DNA of 64,000 nucleotides from positions 868,001-932,000 of the forward strand of contig JADJWR010000002.1 of the NCBI GenBank assembly GCA_016716275.1, in the 5' to 3' direction. The position numbers were made by a program, and so were the translations under genes. The notes beneath the pieces were generated by a model. It did not search any database. It worked only from the letters and a program-made list of their open reading frames with translations, and was not told the origin of the DNA. Of the stretch, positions 44,521-53,320 are shown piece by piece. This DNA comes from Burkholderiales bacterium. GTDB lineage: Bacteria > Pseudomonadota > Gammaproteobacteria > Burkholderiales > Burkholderiaceae_F. Within the stretch, counting starts at the first letter, position 1, and the number at the start of each line of letters is the position of its first letter.

Positions 44521-46068
44521 TCAGCGGCGCGGCCGCGGTTCCTCTTCCGGCGGCAGCCGCCCCTCGCGGGCGAGCTGCTCGCGGTACTCGCGCATCTGCT
44601 GGGTGAGCTGGCGCAGCCGCGCGTCGACCTCCGACATCGTGTAGAAGTCGGCGTCGTTGGCGCGACGCGCCAGCTGCAACTGGTCGATCGCCGCCGGAAC
44701 CGCGCCGAGCTGCAGGTACAGCTCGGCAGTGGCCTGGTGCTGCAGCGCGCGACGGCCGAGCCGCTCGTAGCCGCGCGCCAGCAGCTCGAAGTACCGCGGA
44801 TCGCTGCGCGGCAACGCCAGCTGCTCGCGCAGGTAGGCGACCATCGCCTCGTGCTGCTCGCTGCGCTGCAGCAGGTCGATGTAGTGCAGCGCGGTCAGCC
44901 GCGACACCGGAAAGCGCTCGGTCGCCTCGCGCGCCTGTCGCACGGCGGCGGCGCGTTCGTCGTCGCTGCGGGCGGCCGCGAAGTGCGACTGCGAGACGAT
45001 CTTGTCGAGCATCGGCGACGGCGCCTGGCTCGACAGTCGCGCGTTGCGCGCCGCCTCCACCGCGCTGCCGTGGTCGTCGAGCTTCAGCAAGGCAACCGCC
45101 AGCCCGTAGTAGGCGGCGGTCAGCGACGGCGCGCTGCGGCTGGCGATCTGGTTGCGGAAGTACAGCACCGAGTCGCGCAGCCCCTGCGGGCTTTCGTCCT
45201 GCAGCACGCGCAGCCGCGCGCGCACCAGGTGGAAGTCGAGCGAATCGGGGCGCTGCCGCACGCGCGTCTCGCGGGCGCGGTTCTGGATGTCGCTCAGACG
45301 TTCGACGGTCAGCGGGTGGGTGCGCAGGTACTCGGGCGCGGCGCTCTCGTAGATGCGCGTGCCCTGCTGCAGGCGGGTGAAGAAGCTGGCCATCCCCGCC
45401 GGGTCGTAGCCGGCGCCGAGCAGGATCTGGAAGCCGACCCGGTCGGCCTCGCGCTCCGCCTCGCGCGAGAAGTTCAGCTGCGTCTGCACCGCCGCCGCCT
45501 GGCCGGCCAGGATCGCCGCCTGCGCGGCGTCACCGCTCGACGACGAGCCGCTGCGCGCCGCCAGCAGCGCCAGCAGCAGCGCGCCGATGGCGATGTAGCT
45601 GCCTTCGCGCTGCTTGGCGATCATGCGGGCGATGTGCCGCTGCTCGACGTGGCCGATCTCGTGCGCCAGCACCGACGCAAGCTCGGACTCGTTGGCCGAG
45701 CCAAGCACCAGGCCGCTGTGCACGCCGATGAAGCCGCCGGGAAAGGCAAAGGCGTTGAGCATCGGATCGCGGATGGCGAAGAACTCGAAGTCCATGTAGC
45801 GCGCCGGGCTCACCGACACCAGCTTGAAGCCGAGCGCGTTCAGGTAGTCCTGCGTGTCGGGGTCGGGCAGGTAGGCGGGGTCGCGCCGCACCTGTCGCAT
45901 GATCTGCTCGCCGAAGCGACGCTCGTTGGCCGGCGACAGGTCTTCCGACGCCGTATCGCCGAGCGCCGGCAGTTCGGGCACCTGGGCGCGCGCAGGCGCG
46001 ACGCCGGTCGGCAGCGCCAGCGCGCACGACAGCAGGGCGACAAGCAGGCGACGGAGGAAGAGGGGCAC
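44521..46068 (-). CDS. periplasmic M48 metalloprotease, BepA-like
   Basis: 515 residues. Signal peptide (LVALLSCALALPTGVAPARA), M48 zinc site HEIGHVEQRHIARM near residue 140, and a C-terminal half of TPR-like helices (VEAARNARLSSQAPS, RYFELLARGYERLGRRALQHQATAEL). BepA controls outer-membrane protein and LptD assembly at the BAM complex. The gene diverges from moaC. Confidence 0.93.
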   Translation of the reverse strand: MPLFLRRLLVALLSCALALPTGVAPARAQVPELPALGDTASEDLSPANERRFGEQIMRQVRRDPAYLPDPDTQDYLNALGFKLVSVSPARYMDFEFFAIRDPMLNAFAFPGGFIGVHSGLVLGSANESELASVLAHEIGHVEQRHIARMIAKQREGSYIAIGALLLALLAARSGSSSSGDAAQAAILAGQAAAVQTQLNFSREAEREADRVGFQILLGAGYDPAGMASFFTRLQQGTRIYESAAPEYLRTHPLTVERLSDIQNRARETRVRQRPDSLDFHLVRARLRVLQDESPQGLRDSVLYFRNQIASRSAPSLTAAYYGLAVALLKLDDHGSAVEAARNARLSSQAPSPMLDKIVSQSHFAAARSDDERAAAVRQAREATERFPVSRLTALHYIDLLQRSEQHEAMVAYLREQLALPRSDPRYFELLARGYERLGRRALQHQATAELYLQLGAVPAAIDQLQLARRANDADFYTMSEVDARLRQLTQQMREYREQLAREGRLPPEEEPRPRR

Positions 46069-46177
46069 GGGTGGCGAGGAAAGCCGGCGCGATGGGGCGC
46101 GGCGCAGTGCGTTTGTATGATAGATGCACGGTCAGACCGTCCGGCCGGCGCCTTCGTTCCGCCTTGTAACCGATTGC

Positions 46178-46660
<483 letters not shown>

Positions 46661-46666
46661 GCAGGC

Positions 46667-47833
46667 TCAAATCACGTTGCGTTCGAGCAGCGGGCGCCGT
46701 TCGACGAGCCGCTGCGGCGAAAGCGGCGACAGGTCGAGCGTCCGGTAGCGGTCGAGCGCGATCAGCTCGGCCAGCGCCCGCGCCACCGCCGGTGCCTGCT
46801 GCATCCCGTGGCCGGAAAAGCCGCAGCCGACGAATGCGTTGGCGCAGCCCGGCAGGCGGCCGACGATGCCGTTGCGGTCGAACGTGTTGAACTCGTAGTA
46901 GCCGGCCCAGGCGCCGGTCACGCGTAGCGCCTCGAAGGCCGGCACACGCCGCGCCAGCGCCGGCCAGATCACCTCGTCGAACAGCCCGTGGTCGATCGCC
47001 TCCAGCGGCGCATCGTCGATGTCCTCGCCGCGCGGCGGGCAGCCGGCGATGAAGCCCCGTCCCTCGGGGCGGAACCACACGCCGCTCGCGTCGATCACCA
47101 GCGGACAGTGCGGCAGTTCGGCCGGCGCGGCGAGCACGAACACGTCGCGCTTGCGGGCACGCACCGGCAGGTCGAAGCCGAGCTGCGCCGCCAGCGGCGC
47201 CGACCAGGCGCCGGCGGCGATGAGCAGCGCATCGGCGTCGAAGCGGCGTCCGTCCCGGCAGTGGGCCGCCTTGAATCGGCCGCCGGCCGACTCGATTCCG
47301 TCGACGTCGGCGTTTTCGAAGCGCGCGCCGAGCGAGATCGCCTTGCGTCGGAACGCCATCAGCACCGCGTAGCCGTCGAACCAGCCCTCGCCACCTTCGC
47401 CGAGCGCGCCGGCGGCGATGCCGGCGAGATCGAGCCACGGCAGCCGCGCTGCCAGCGCCTCGGGGTCGAGCAGGCTGATGCTTGCGCCGCAGGCCCGTTG
47501 CACTGCCCAGTTGGCACGCAGCGCCTCGACGCCGGCCTCGCTGGCCAGGAACAGGTAGCCCTGTTCGGTGAGGCCGATCTGCGGCGTGTCTGCGTCGAGC
47601 GCGAGTTCATCGCCGATGCGCCGGAAGAATTCGAGGCTCGCCTGCGACAGGCGGATGTTGATCTCGCTGGAGAACTGCTGGCGGATCGAACTGGCCGACA
47701 GCGCGCTCGAGGCGCGGCGGTAGGAAGGATCGCGCTCCAGCACCGTGGCGCGCAGCCCGTGCCGCGCGGCGAGGAAATAGGCCGTGGCGGCGCCGATCAC
47801 GCCGCCGCCGATCACCAGCACGCGCGGGCTCAC
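46667..47833 (-). CDS. FAD-dependent oxidoreductase, DAO family
   Basis: 388 residues from GTG 47833 (AGGTGG at 6-nt spacing). The N-terminal dinucleotide fold is VLVIGGGVIGAATAYFLA; IRQQFSSEINIRLSQASLEFFR and CGFSGHGMQQAPAVARALAELI match sarcosine-oxidase/FOXRED1-like amino acid oxidases. It lies 24 bp from a divergent ornithine cyclodeaminase-like gene, so both probably act on one amino or imino acid. Substrate unknown. Confidence 0.88.
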   Translation of the reverse strand: MSPRVLVIGGGVIGAATAYFLAARHGLRATVLERDPSYRRASSALSASSIRQQFSSEINIRLSQASLEFFRRIGDELALDADTPQIGLTEQGYLFLASEAGVEALRANWAVQRACGASISLLDPEALAARLPWLDLAGIAAGALGEGGEGWFDGYAVLMAFRRKAISLGARFENADVDGIESAGGRFKAAHCRDGRRFDADALLIAAGAWSAPLAAQLGFDLPVRARKRDVFVLAAPAELPHCPLVIDASGVWFRPEGRGFIAGCPPRGEDIDDAPLEAIDHGLFDEVIWPALARRVPAFEALRVTGAWAGYYEFNTFDRNGIVGRLPGCANAFVGCGFSGHGMQQAPAVARALAELIALDRYRTLDLSPLSPQRLVERRPLLERNVI

Positions 47834-47857
47834 TCGCACCCACCTAGAATTCTCTCC

Positions 47858-48784
47858 ATGCTCCGATTCTATGCAGCCGAGGAAGTGCACGCGGCGCTCG
47901 ACTACCGGCGGCTGGCCGAGGCGCTGGCGCAGGCGTTCGCCGCCGGCGCACAGGTGCCGGTGCGGCACGCCCACGCGCTCGACGGTTCCGGCACGCTGCT
48001 GCTGATGCCGGCGTGGAGCGACGCGACGCTCGGCGTCAAGCTGGTGACGGTGATGCCGGGCAACGCCGCGCGCGGCGTGGGCACGGTGCAGGCCATCTAC
48101 GTGCTGCTCGACCGCAGCACGGGCGAGCCGCTGGCGCTGCTCGACGGCGAGGCACTGACGCTGCGCCGCACGGCGGCCGCCTCGGCGCTGGCGGCGCGCT
48201 ACCTGGCGCGCGAGGACGCGCACAACCTGCTGCTGGTCGGCGCCGGCCGGCTGGCGCCCTACCTGGCCTGCGCGCACTACGCGCTGCGGCCGGCGCTGCG
48301 CCGCGTGTTCGTCTGGGGGCGCGATCTGACCAGGGCGCAGAGCACGGCGCAGTGGCTGCGCGATCTCGGCCTGCCGGCGCAGGCGGTCGAAGACCTCGAG
48401 GCAGCAGCGCGCGAGGCGCACATCATCAGCTGCGCGACCACCGCCGGTTCACCGGTGGTGCACGGCGCGTGGCTGGAACCGGGCACCCACCTCGATCTGG
48501 TCGGCGGCTTCACGCCGGCGATGCGCGAAGTCGACGATGCGGCGGTAGCGCGCTCGCGCATCGTCGTCGACACCTACGCGGGTGCGCTGGCCGAGGCGGG
48601 CGACCTGCTCGGGCCGCTGGCCAGCGGCGCGGTGAGCCGCGAGGCCATCGTCGCAGAACTGGCGGAACTGGTGCGCGGCGAGAAGCAGGGCCGCTCGCGC
48701 CCTGATCAGATCACCCTGTTCAAGTCGGTCGGCACGGCGCTGGAGGACCTGTGCGCCGCCTCGCTGGTGGTGAGCCGCGGCTGA
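47858..48784 (+). CDS. ornithine cyclodeaminase/mu-crystallin family protein
   Basis: 308 residues. LLLMPAWSDATLGVKLVTVMPGNAARG, GEALTLRRTAAASALAARYLAR, and the Rossmann GAGRLAPYLACAHYALRP are typical of the family; DLVGGFTPAMREVDDAAVARS is the C-terminal signature. Members include ornithine cyclodeaminase, ketimine reductases and pyrroline-2-carboxylate reductases. Divergent from the FAD oxidase gene with a shared control region (47834-47857). Confidence 0.9.
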   Translation: MLRFYAAEEVHAALDYRRLAEALAQAFAAGAQVPVRHAHALDGSGTLLLMPAWSDATLGVKLVTVMPGNAARGVGTVQAIYVLLDRSTGEPLALLDGEALTLRRTAAASALAARYLAREDAHNLLLVGAGRLAPYLACAHYALRPALRRVFVWGRDLTRAQSTAQWLRDLGLPAQAVEDLEAAAREAHIISCATTAGSPVVHGAWLEPGTHLDLVGGFTPAMREVDDAAVARSRIVVDTYAGALAEAGDLLGPLASGAVSREAIVAELAELVRGEKQGRSRPDQITLFKSVGTALEDLCAASLVVSRG

Positions 48785-48802
48785 ACCGCGGCGGCCGTCG
48801 GC

Positions 48803-49426
48803 TTACTGCGGCGGCGCGGTGTCGATGAAGCTCTGCCGCGCGGCCAGCTTGACGAACAGCTTCTGCAGGCTGGGGTGCCTGGTGCGCCAGTCGATCTGCG
48901 GGAAACGGAAATCGAGGTAGCCGAGCGCGCAGCCGACGGCGATGTCGGCCAGCGTGTAGGCGTTGTTGTGGCACCAGTTCTTACCCTCGAGTCCGTTGGC
49001 CATCGCGTCGAGCGCCGCGTCCACCTTGCCCATCTGGCGGTCGATCCACTTCTGCGACTGCTGCTCGGGCGGGCGCTGGGTGCGCTCCAGCCGCACCGCG
49101 ATGGCGGCGTCGAGCATGCCGTCGGCCAGCGCCTCCCAGGTGCGCACCTCGACCCGCTCGCGGCCCATGGCGGGAATCAGCTTCGCCACCGGCGTCATCG
49201 TGTCCAGGTACTCGACGATCACCCGCGAGTCGAACACCGCGCCGCCGTCTTCCATGATCAGGCACGGCACCTTGCCGAGCGGGTTCGACTGCTGGATCTT
49301 CGAGTCAGGTGACCACACGTCCTCGACCTCGAGCTGGCAGTCGATCCGCTTTTCCGCCATGACGATGCGCACCTTGCGCACGTAGGGGCTGGTCAGGGAG
49401 CCGACGAGTCGGAGTCGATGGGACAC
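48803..49426 (-). CDS. glutathione S-transferase family protein
   Basis: 207 residues. Thioredoxin-like N-terminal domain with GSLTSPYVRKVRIVMAEK, PLGKVPCLIMEDGGAVFDSRVIVEYLD, then an all-helical C-terminal domain with YTLADIAVGCALGYLDFRF. GTG 49426 (preceded by GGAAAG) fits better than ATG 49444. Substrate unknown; similar genes beside purB are common in beta-proteobacteria. Confidence 0.9.
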   Translation of the reverse strand: MSHRLRLVGSLTSPYVRKVRIVMAEKRIDCQLEVEDVWSPDSKIQQSNPLGKVPCLIMEDGGAVFDSRVIVEYLDTMTPVAKLIPAMGRERVEVRTWEALADGMLDAAIAVRLERTQRPPEQQSQKWIDRQMGKVDAALDAMANGLEGKNWCHNNAYTLADIAVGCALGYLDFRFPQIDWRTRHPSLQKLFVKLAARQSFIDTAPPQ

Positions 49427-49622
49427 GGTCGTGTCTTTCCGCATGCTGAAGTCCGCGGCCAGTATATCAACGCACCTTCCGAAGACCGTCGCCCGTCGCG
49501 ATGCGCTGCGCGGCCTGGTGGCGCCGCCGCGCCGGGGCGTCGATGCTAGACTTTTTTCCACCCTGTCGGCCCGGCCGATGTCGACGACATCGCTGCGATG
49601 CCGCGCGACGAGGCCGATCCCC

Positions 49623-50996
49623 GTGCCGACCCCACTCGAACTGTCCGCGCTCACCGCGCTGTCGCCGCTCGACGGCCGTTACGGCGCCTCGACAGCCGCC
49701 CTGCGCGACGTCTTCTCCGAATTCGCCTTCATGCGCGCGCGGGTGCGGGTCGAAGTCGAGTGGCTGCTGGCGCTGTCCCGGCTCGGCCTGCCGGAACTGC
49801 CGCCGCTGGCGCCCGAGGCGGCCGACCGGCTGCGCGCGCTGGCGAGCGGTTTCACCGTTGCCGACTGCGCCGAGATCAAGGACACCGAGCGTGTCACCAA
49901 CCACGACGTCAAGGCGGTCGAGTACTGGATCCGCGGTCGTACCGCCGATGTGCCGGCGCTGGCCGCGGCGGCGGAGTTCATCCACTTCGCCTGCACCTCG
50001 GAGGACATCAACAACGTCGCCCATGCGCTGATGCTCGCCGACGGCCGCGCGCTGCTGGTCGAACGGCTGCGCTCGATCCACCAGACGCTGCGCACGCTGG
50101 CGCACCAGCACGCCGAGGTGCCGATGCTGTCGCGCACGCACGGCCAGGCCGCCTCGCCGACCACCGTAGGCAAGGAGTTCGCCAACGTCGCGGTGCGGCT
50201 GGCGGGCGCGATCGGCGCGATCGAGGCGGTGGCGCTGACGGCGAAGATGAACGGCGCGGTGGGCAACTACAACGCGCATCTGGCGGCCTACCCGAAGGTC
50301 GACTGGGAGCAGGTGGCGCGCGGCGTGGTCGAGTCGCTCGGTCTCGCGTTCAACACGCACACGATCCAGATCGAGCCGCACGACGCGATGGCGGCGCTGT
50401 TCGATGCCATCGCGCGCGCCAACACCATCCTGCTCGACCTCGACCGCGACCTGTGGGGCTACATCAGCATCGGCTATTTCCGGCAGAAGCTGAAAGCCGG
50501 CGAGATCGGTTCTTCGACCATGCCGCACAAGGTCAACCCGATCGACTTCGAAAACTCGGAAGGCAACCTCGGGGTGGCCAACGCGCTGCTGCGCCACCTG
50601 GCGGAGAAGCTGCCGGTGTCGCGCTGGCAGCGCGACCTGACCGATTCGACCGTGCTGCGCAACCTCGGCGTGGCCTTCGGCTACAGCCTGGTCGCCTACG
50701 ACGCCTGCCGGCGCGGCCTCGGCAAGCTGGAGCTGAACCGCCCGCGGCTGGCCGCCGACCTCGACGACGCCTGGGAGGTGCTGGCCGAGCCGGTGCAGAC
50801 GGTGATGCGTCGCTACGGCGTGCCCGCCGCCTACGAAAAGCTGAAGGAACTGACGCGCGGCAAGGGCGTCGAACGGGACGCCCTGCGGGAGTTCGTGCGG
50901 GATCTGCCGATTCCGCCGGAGGCCCGCGAGGCGCTGCTGGCGCTCACGCCTGCCGGCTACGTCGGCAAGGCGGCCGAGCTGGCGCGGCGCTGCTGA
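49623..50996 (+). CDS. purB: adenylosuccinate lyase
   Basis: 457 residues from GTG 49623; an ATG at 49578 would add 15 non-conserved residues and lacks a ribosome binding site, whereas GAGG lies ahead of the GTG. N-terminus LSALTALSPLDGRYG, SRTHGQAASPTTVGKEFA (catalytic His), signature GSSTMPHKVNPIDFENSEGN. It acts twice in purine synthesis (SAICAR to AICAR and adenylosuccinate to AMP). Confidence 0.95.
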   Translation: MPTPLELSALTALSPLDGRYGASTAALRDVFSEFAFMRARVRVEVEWLLALSRLGLPELPPLAPEAADRLRALASGFTVADCAEIKDTERVTNHDVKAVEYWIRGRTADVPALAAAAEFIHFACTSEDINNVAHALMLADGRALLVERLRSIHQTLRTLAHQHAEVPMLSRTHGQAASPTTVGKEFANVAVRLAGAIGAIEAVALTAKMNGAVGNYNAHLAAYPKVDWEQVARGVVESLGLAFNTHTIQIEPHDAMAALFDAIARANTILLDLDRDLWGYISIGYFRQKLKAGEIGSSTMPHKVNPIDFENSEGNLGVANALLRHLAEKLPVSRWQRDLTDSTVLRNLGVAFGYSLVAYDACRRGLGKLELNRPRLAADLDDAWEVLAEPVQTVMRRYGVPAAYEKLKELTRGKGVERDALREFVRDLPIPPEAREALLALTPAGYVGKAAELARRC

Positions 50997-51023
50997 AGCC
51001 GCGGTGAAACGGGAGTGCGGGAT

Positions 51024-51049
51024 GGCAGGGGAATACTTGCCCCGATGCC
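51024..51049 (+). terminator. stem-loop after purB (weak terminator)
   Basis: GGCAGGGG / CCCC-GA-TGCC hairpin with an 8-nt loop, 28 bp after the purB stop. No T-run follows. Possible factor-dependent terminator or mRNA end structure. Confidence 0.3.
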
Positions 51050-51128
51050 GGCGTTCGTTCTGCGCTGGTAGCGTTCTGCCCGGCGTCTTCGCCCCGCGTC
51101 ATACCCCGTTCAGTCTGCCGAGGAGACC

Positions 51129-51581
51129 ATGAAGAAACCGCTACGCCCCATCCTGCTGGCTGTTGCCGTTGCCATCGCCGCGCCTGCGTTCGCCCAGTTC
51201 GCCAAGCCGGAGGACGCCTACAAGTACCGGGCGTCCGTGATGTTCCTGCAGGGGCAGCACATGGGCCGCATCAACGCCCAGTTGAAGTCGGACAAGCCCA
51301 GTTTGCCGGCGATCGCCGAGAATGCGGCGATCCTCGATACCGTCAACCGGCTTTCCTTCACGGCCTTTCCGGAAGGCTCGGACATGGTCGGCAACTCGCG
51401 CGCCAAGCCGGAGATCTGGAAGGACCAGGCCAAGTTCAAGCAGTACGCCGACCGCCTGAACGGCGATGTTGCCAAGCTGGTCGCGGCGTCGAAGGCGGGC
51501 GACCTGTCTGCGACGCGCTCCGCCTTCCAGTCGGTTGCGCAGGTCTGCAAGGCCTGCCACGACGACTTCCGGCGCGATTGA
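51129..51581 (+). CDS. class II cytochrome c (cytochrome c' type), periplasmic
   Basis: 150 residues, GAGGAG before the ATG. Signal peptide LLAVAVAIAAPAFA-Q. The haem site CKACH (Cys140-Cys143-His144) lies at the C-terminus, as in the four-helix class II cytochromes. A cytochrome b gene converges on it 51 bp away; the pair may exchange electrons, though they are on opposite strands. Confidence 0.93.
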   Translation: MKKPLRPILLAVAVAIAAPAFAQFAKPEDAYKYRASVMFLQGQHMGRINAQLKSDKPSLPAIAENAAILDTVNRLSFTAFPEGSDMVGNSRAKPEIWKDQAKFKQYADRLNGDVAKLVAASKAGDLSATRSAFQSVAQVCKACHDDFRRD

Positions 51582-51632
51582 GAAGGCAGCCGGCGGGCCG
51601 GTGCAGGCGCGGCGCACCGCGCCCCGCCTTTC

Positions 51633-52310
51633 CTACAGGTTGACGAGGTAGCCGACCAGGCCGCTGGCGACGGCGAGCAGGACCACTGCCCGCAGACGCA
51701 TGGCGGGGTCGTCTCTGGCCGCAGGCGCGCCATGCGCCTGCTGGTCGCCGGTCAGCATCGGGACGATCAGGTTGCGGCGCCCGGCCAGCAGGTAATAGAA
51801 GACCGCGCCGAGGTGCAGGATCGTCAGCGTCAGCAGCACCTTCTCGTTCCAGCGGTGGATGCGGGTCAGCAGGGCGGCGGTCGAAGCCGAGACGAGCTTC
51901 GCCAGCGGCCCTTCGCTGGCGATGTCGTCGGTCGCGAAAAGGCCGGTCGATGCCTGCACCAGCAGGCACAGCAGCATGGCGAGCACGGAAAGCGCCCCGA
52001 GCGGGTTGTGACCGGGACGCGCCGACCCGCCGCGCAGGTACTCCGCGATCGCCCGCGGGCCGCGGACGAAGTTCGCGAAGCGCGCGTAACGGCTCCCGGC
52101 AAATCCCCACAGCAGCCGGAAGGTGACCAACGCGAGAATCGTGTAGCCGGAGTAGAAGTGCCACTCGATCCAGGCGCCGCCCACCTTGGCGCTGGTGAAG
52201 GAGAAGCCGACCAGTACGGCGAGCGTCCAGTGAAACAAGCGGGTCGGCAAGTCCCACACCCGAACCCGGCCGGCACCGGACGAGGCTTCGCTTTCGGCGG
52301 GACGCGTCAT
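51633..52310 (-). CDS. cytochrome b561-type di-haem membrane protein
   Basis: 225 residues with four to five membrane segments and the expected histidines: RLFHWTLAVLVGFSF, WHFYSGYTILALVTFRLLWGF, IHRWNEKVLLTLTILHLGAVFYYL. Nickel-hydrogenase/b561 family (cytochrome b/b6 domain). It would carry electrons from quinol to a periplasmic acceptor such as the convergently encoded cytochrome c. Confidence 0.92.
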   Translation of the reverse strand: MTRPAESEASSGAGRVRVWDLPTRLFHWTLAVLVGFSFTSAKVGGAWIEWHFYSGYTILALVTFRLLWGFAGSRYARFANFVRGPRAIAEYLRGGSARPGHNPLGALSVLAMLLCLLVQASTGLFATDDIASEGPLAKLVSASTAALLTRIHRWNEKVLLTLTILHLGAVFYYLLAGRRNLIVPMLTGDQQAHGAPAARDDPAMRLRAVVLLAVASGLVGYLVNL

Positions 52311-52347
52311 CGCAGCGCAACCAGCGACGCGCGCAAGATCATTCCGG

Positions 52348-53286
52348 CTAGGGAATGATTTCCTGCGTCTGCTCTTCCTTTTTCACCGGCTTGACCAGGT
52401 CCTCGCGCTTGACGCCGAGGTACATGGCGATGGCGGCGGCGACGAAGATCGACGAGTAGATCGACAGCGCGATGCCGATCGTCAGCGCCAGCGCGAAGCT
52501 GTGCAGCGCCGGCCCGCCGAAGAAGAGGATCGACAGCGTCATCGCCAGCGTCGAGCCGTGGGTGATCATCGTCCGCGAGATGGTGGCGGTGATCGCCGAG
52601 TCGATAACCTCGGTGACGCTGGCCTTGCGCATGGTGCGGAAGTGCTCGCGCACCCGGTCGAAGATGATCACCGACTCGTTGACCGAGTAGCCGAGCACCG
52701 CCAGCAGCGCCGCCAGCGTCGGCACCGAGAACTCCCACTGGAACAGGGCGAACAGGCCGACCACCAGCACCACGTCGTGCAGGTTGGCGATGATCGCCGC
52801 CACCGAGAACTTCCACTCGAAGCGCAGCGCCAGGTAGACCATGATGCCGAAGCACACCAGCAGCAGCGCCAGCGTGCCGTCGTGCGCCAGTTCCTCGCCG
52901 ACCGCGGGACCGACGAACTCGACCCGCCGCAGTTCGACGCCCGGCTCCTGCGCCTTCAGCAGCGCCATCACCTGCTCGGCCTGCTGCCCGGCGGCAAGCC
53001 CGGGCCGCACCGGCAGCCGGATCAGCACGTCGCGCGAGGTGCCGAAGCTCTGCACCTGGAACTCGCCCCAGTCCTTGCCCTCGATCGTCGTGCGGATCCT
53101 CGGCAGGTCGGCCGCCTGCGGGTAGGCGACCTCCATCACCGTGCCGCCGGTGAACTCGATCGACAGGTTCAGGCCGCGGGCGAACAGCGCTCCGACGGCG
53201 ACGACGAAGGTGATGACCGAGATCGCGTTCAGGATGCGCGAGTAGCGCATGAACGGAATCGTGCGGCTGATGCGGAAGAACTCCAT
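52348..53286 (-). CDS. secF: protein translocase subunit SecF
   Basis: 312 residues, six membrane segments. N-terminal FFRISRTIPFMRYSRILNAIS, the FTGGTVMEV periplasmic start, then RFEWKFSVAAIIANLHDVVLVVGLF and VNESVIIFDRVREHFR, all typical of SecF. SecDF uses proton flow to finish Sec export. Directly downstream of secD (34 bp), in the conserved queA-tgt-yajC-secD-secF order. Confidence 0.97.
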   Translation of the reverse strand: MEFFRISRTIPFMRYSRILNAISVITFVVAVGALFARGLNLSIEFTGGTVMEVAYPQAADLPRIRTTIEGKDWGEFQVQSFGTSRDVLIRLPVRPGLAAGQQAEQVMALLKAQEPGVELRRVEFVGPAVGEELAHDGTLALLLVCFGIMVYLALRFEWKFSVAAIIANLHDVVLVVGLFALFQWEFSVPTLAALLAVLGYSVNESVIIFDRVREHFRTMRKASVTEVIDSAITATISRTMITHGSTLAMTLSILFFGGPALHSFALALTIGIALSIYSSIFVAAAIAMYLGVKREDLVKPVKKEEQTQEIIP

Positions 53287-53320
53287 CGATGTGCCTATTC
53301 GAATCCGTGGCCGCGGCCCG

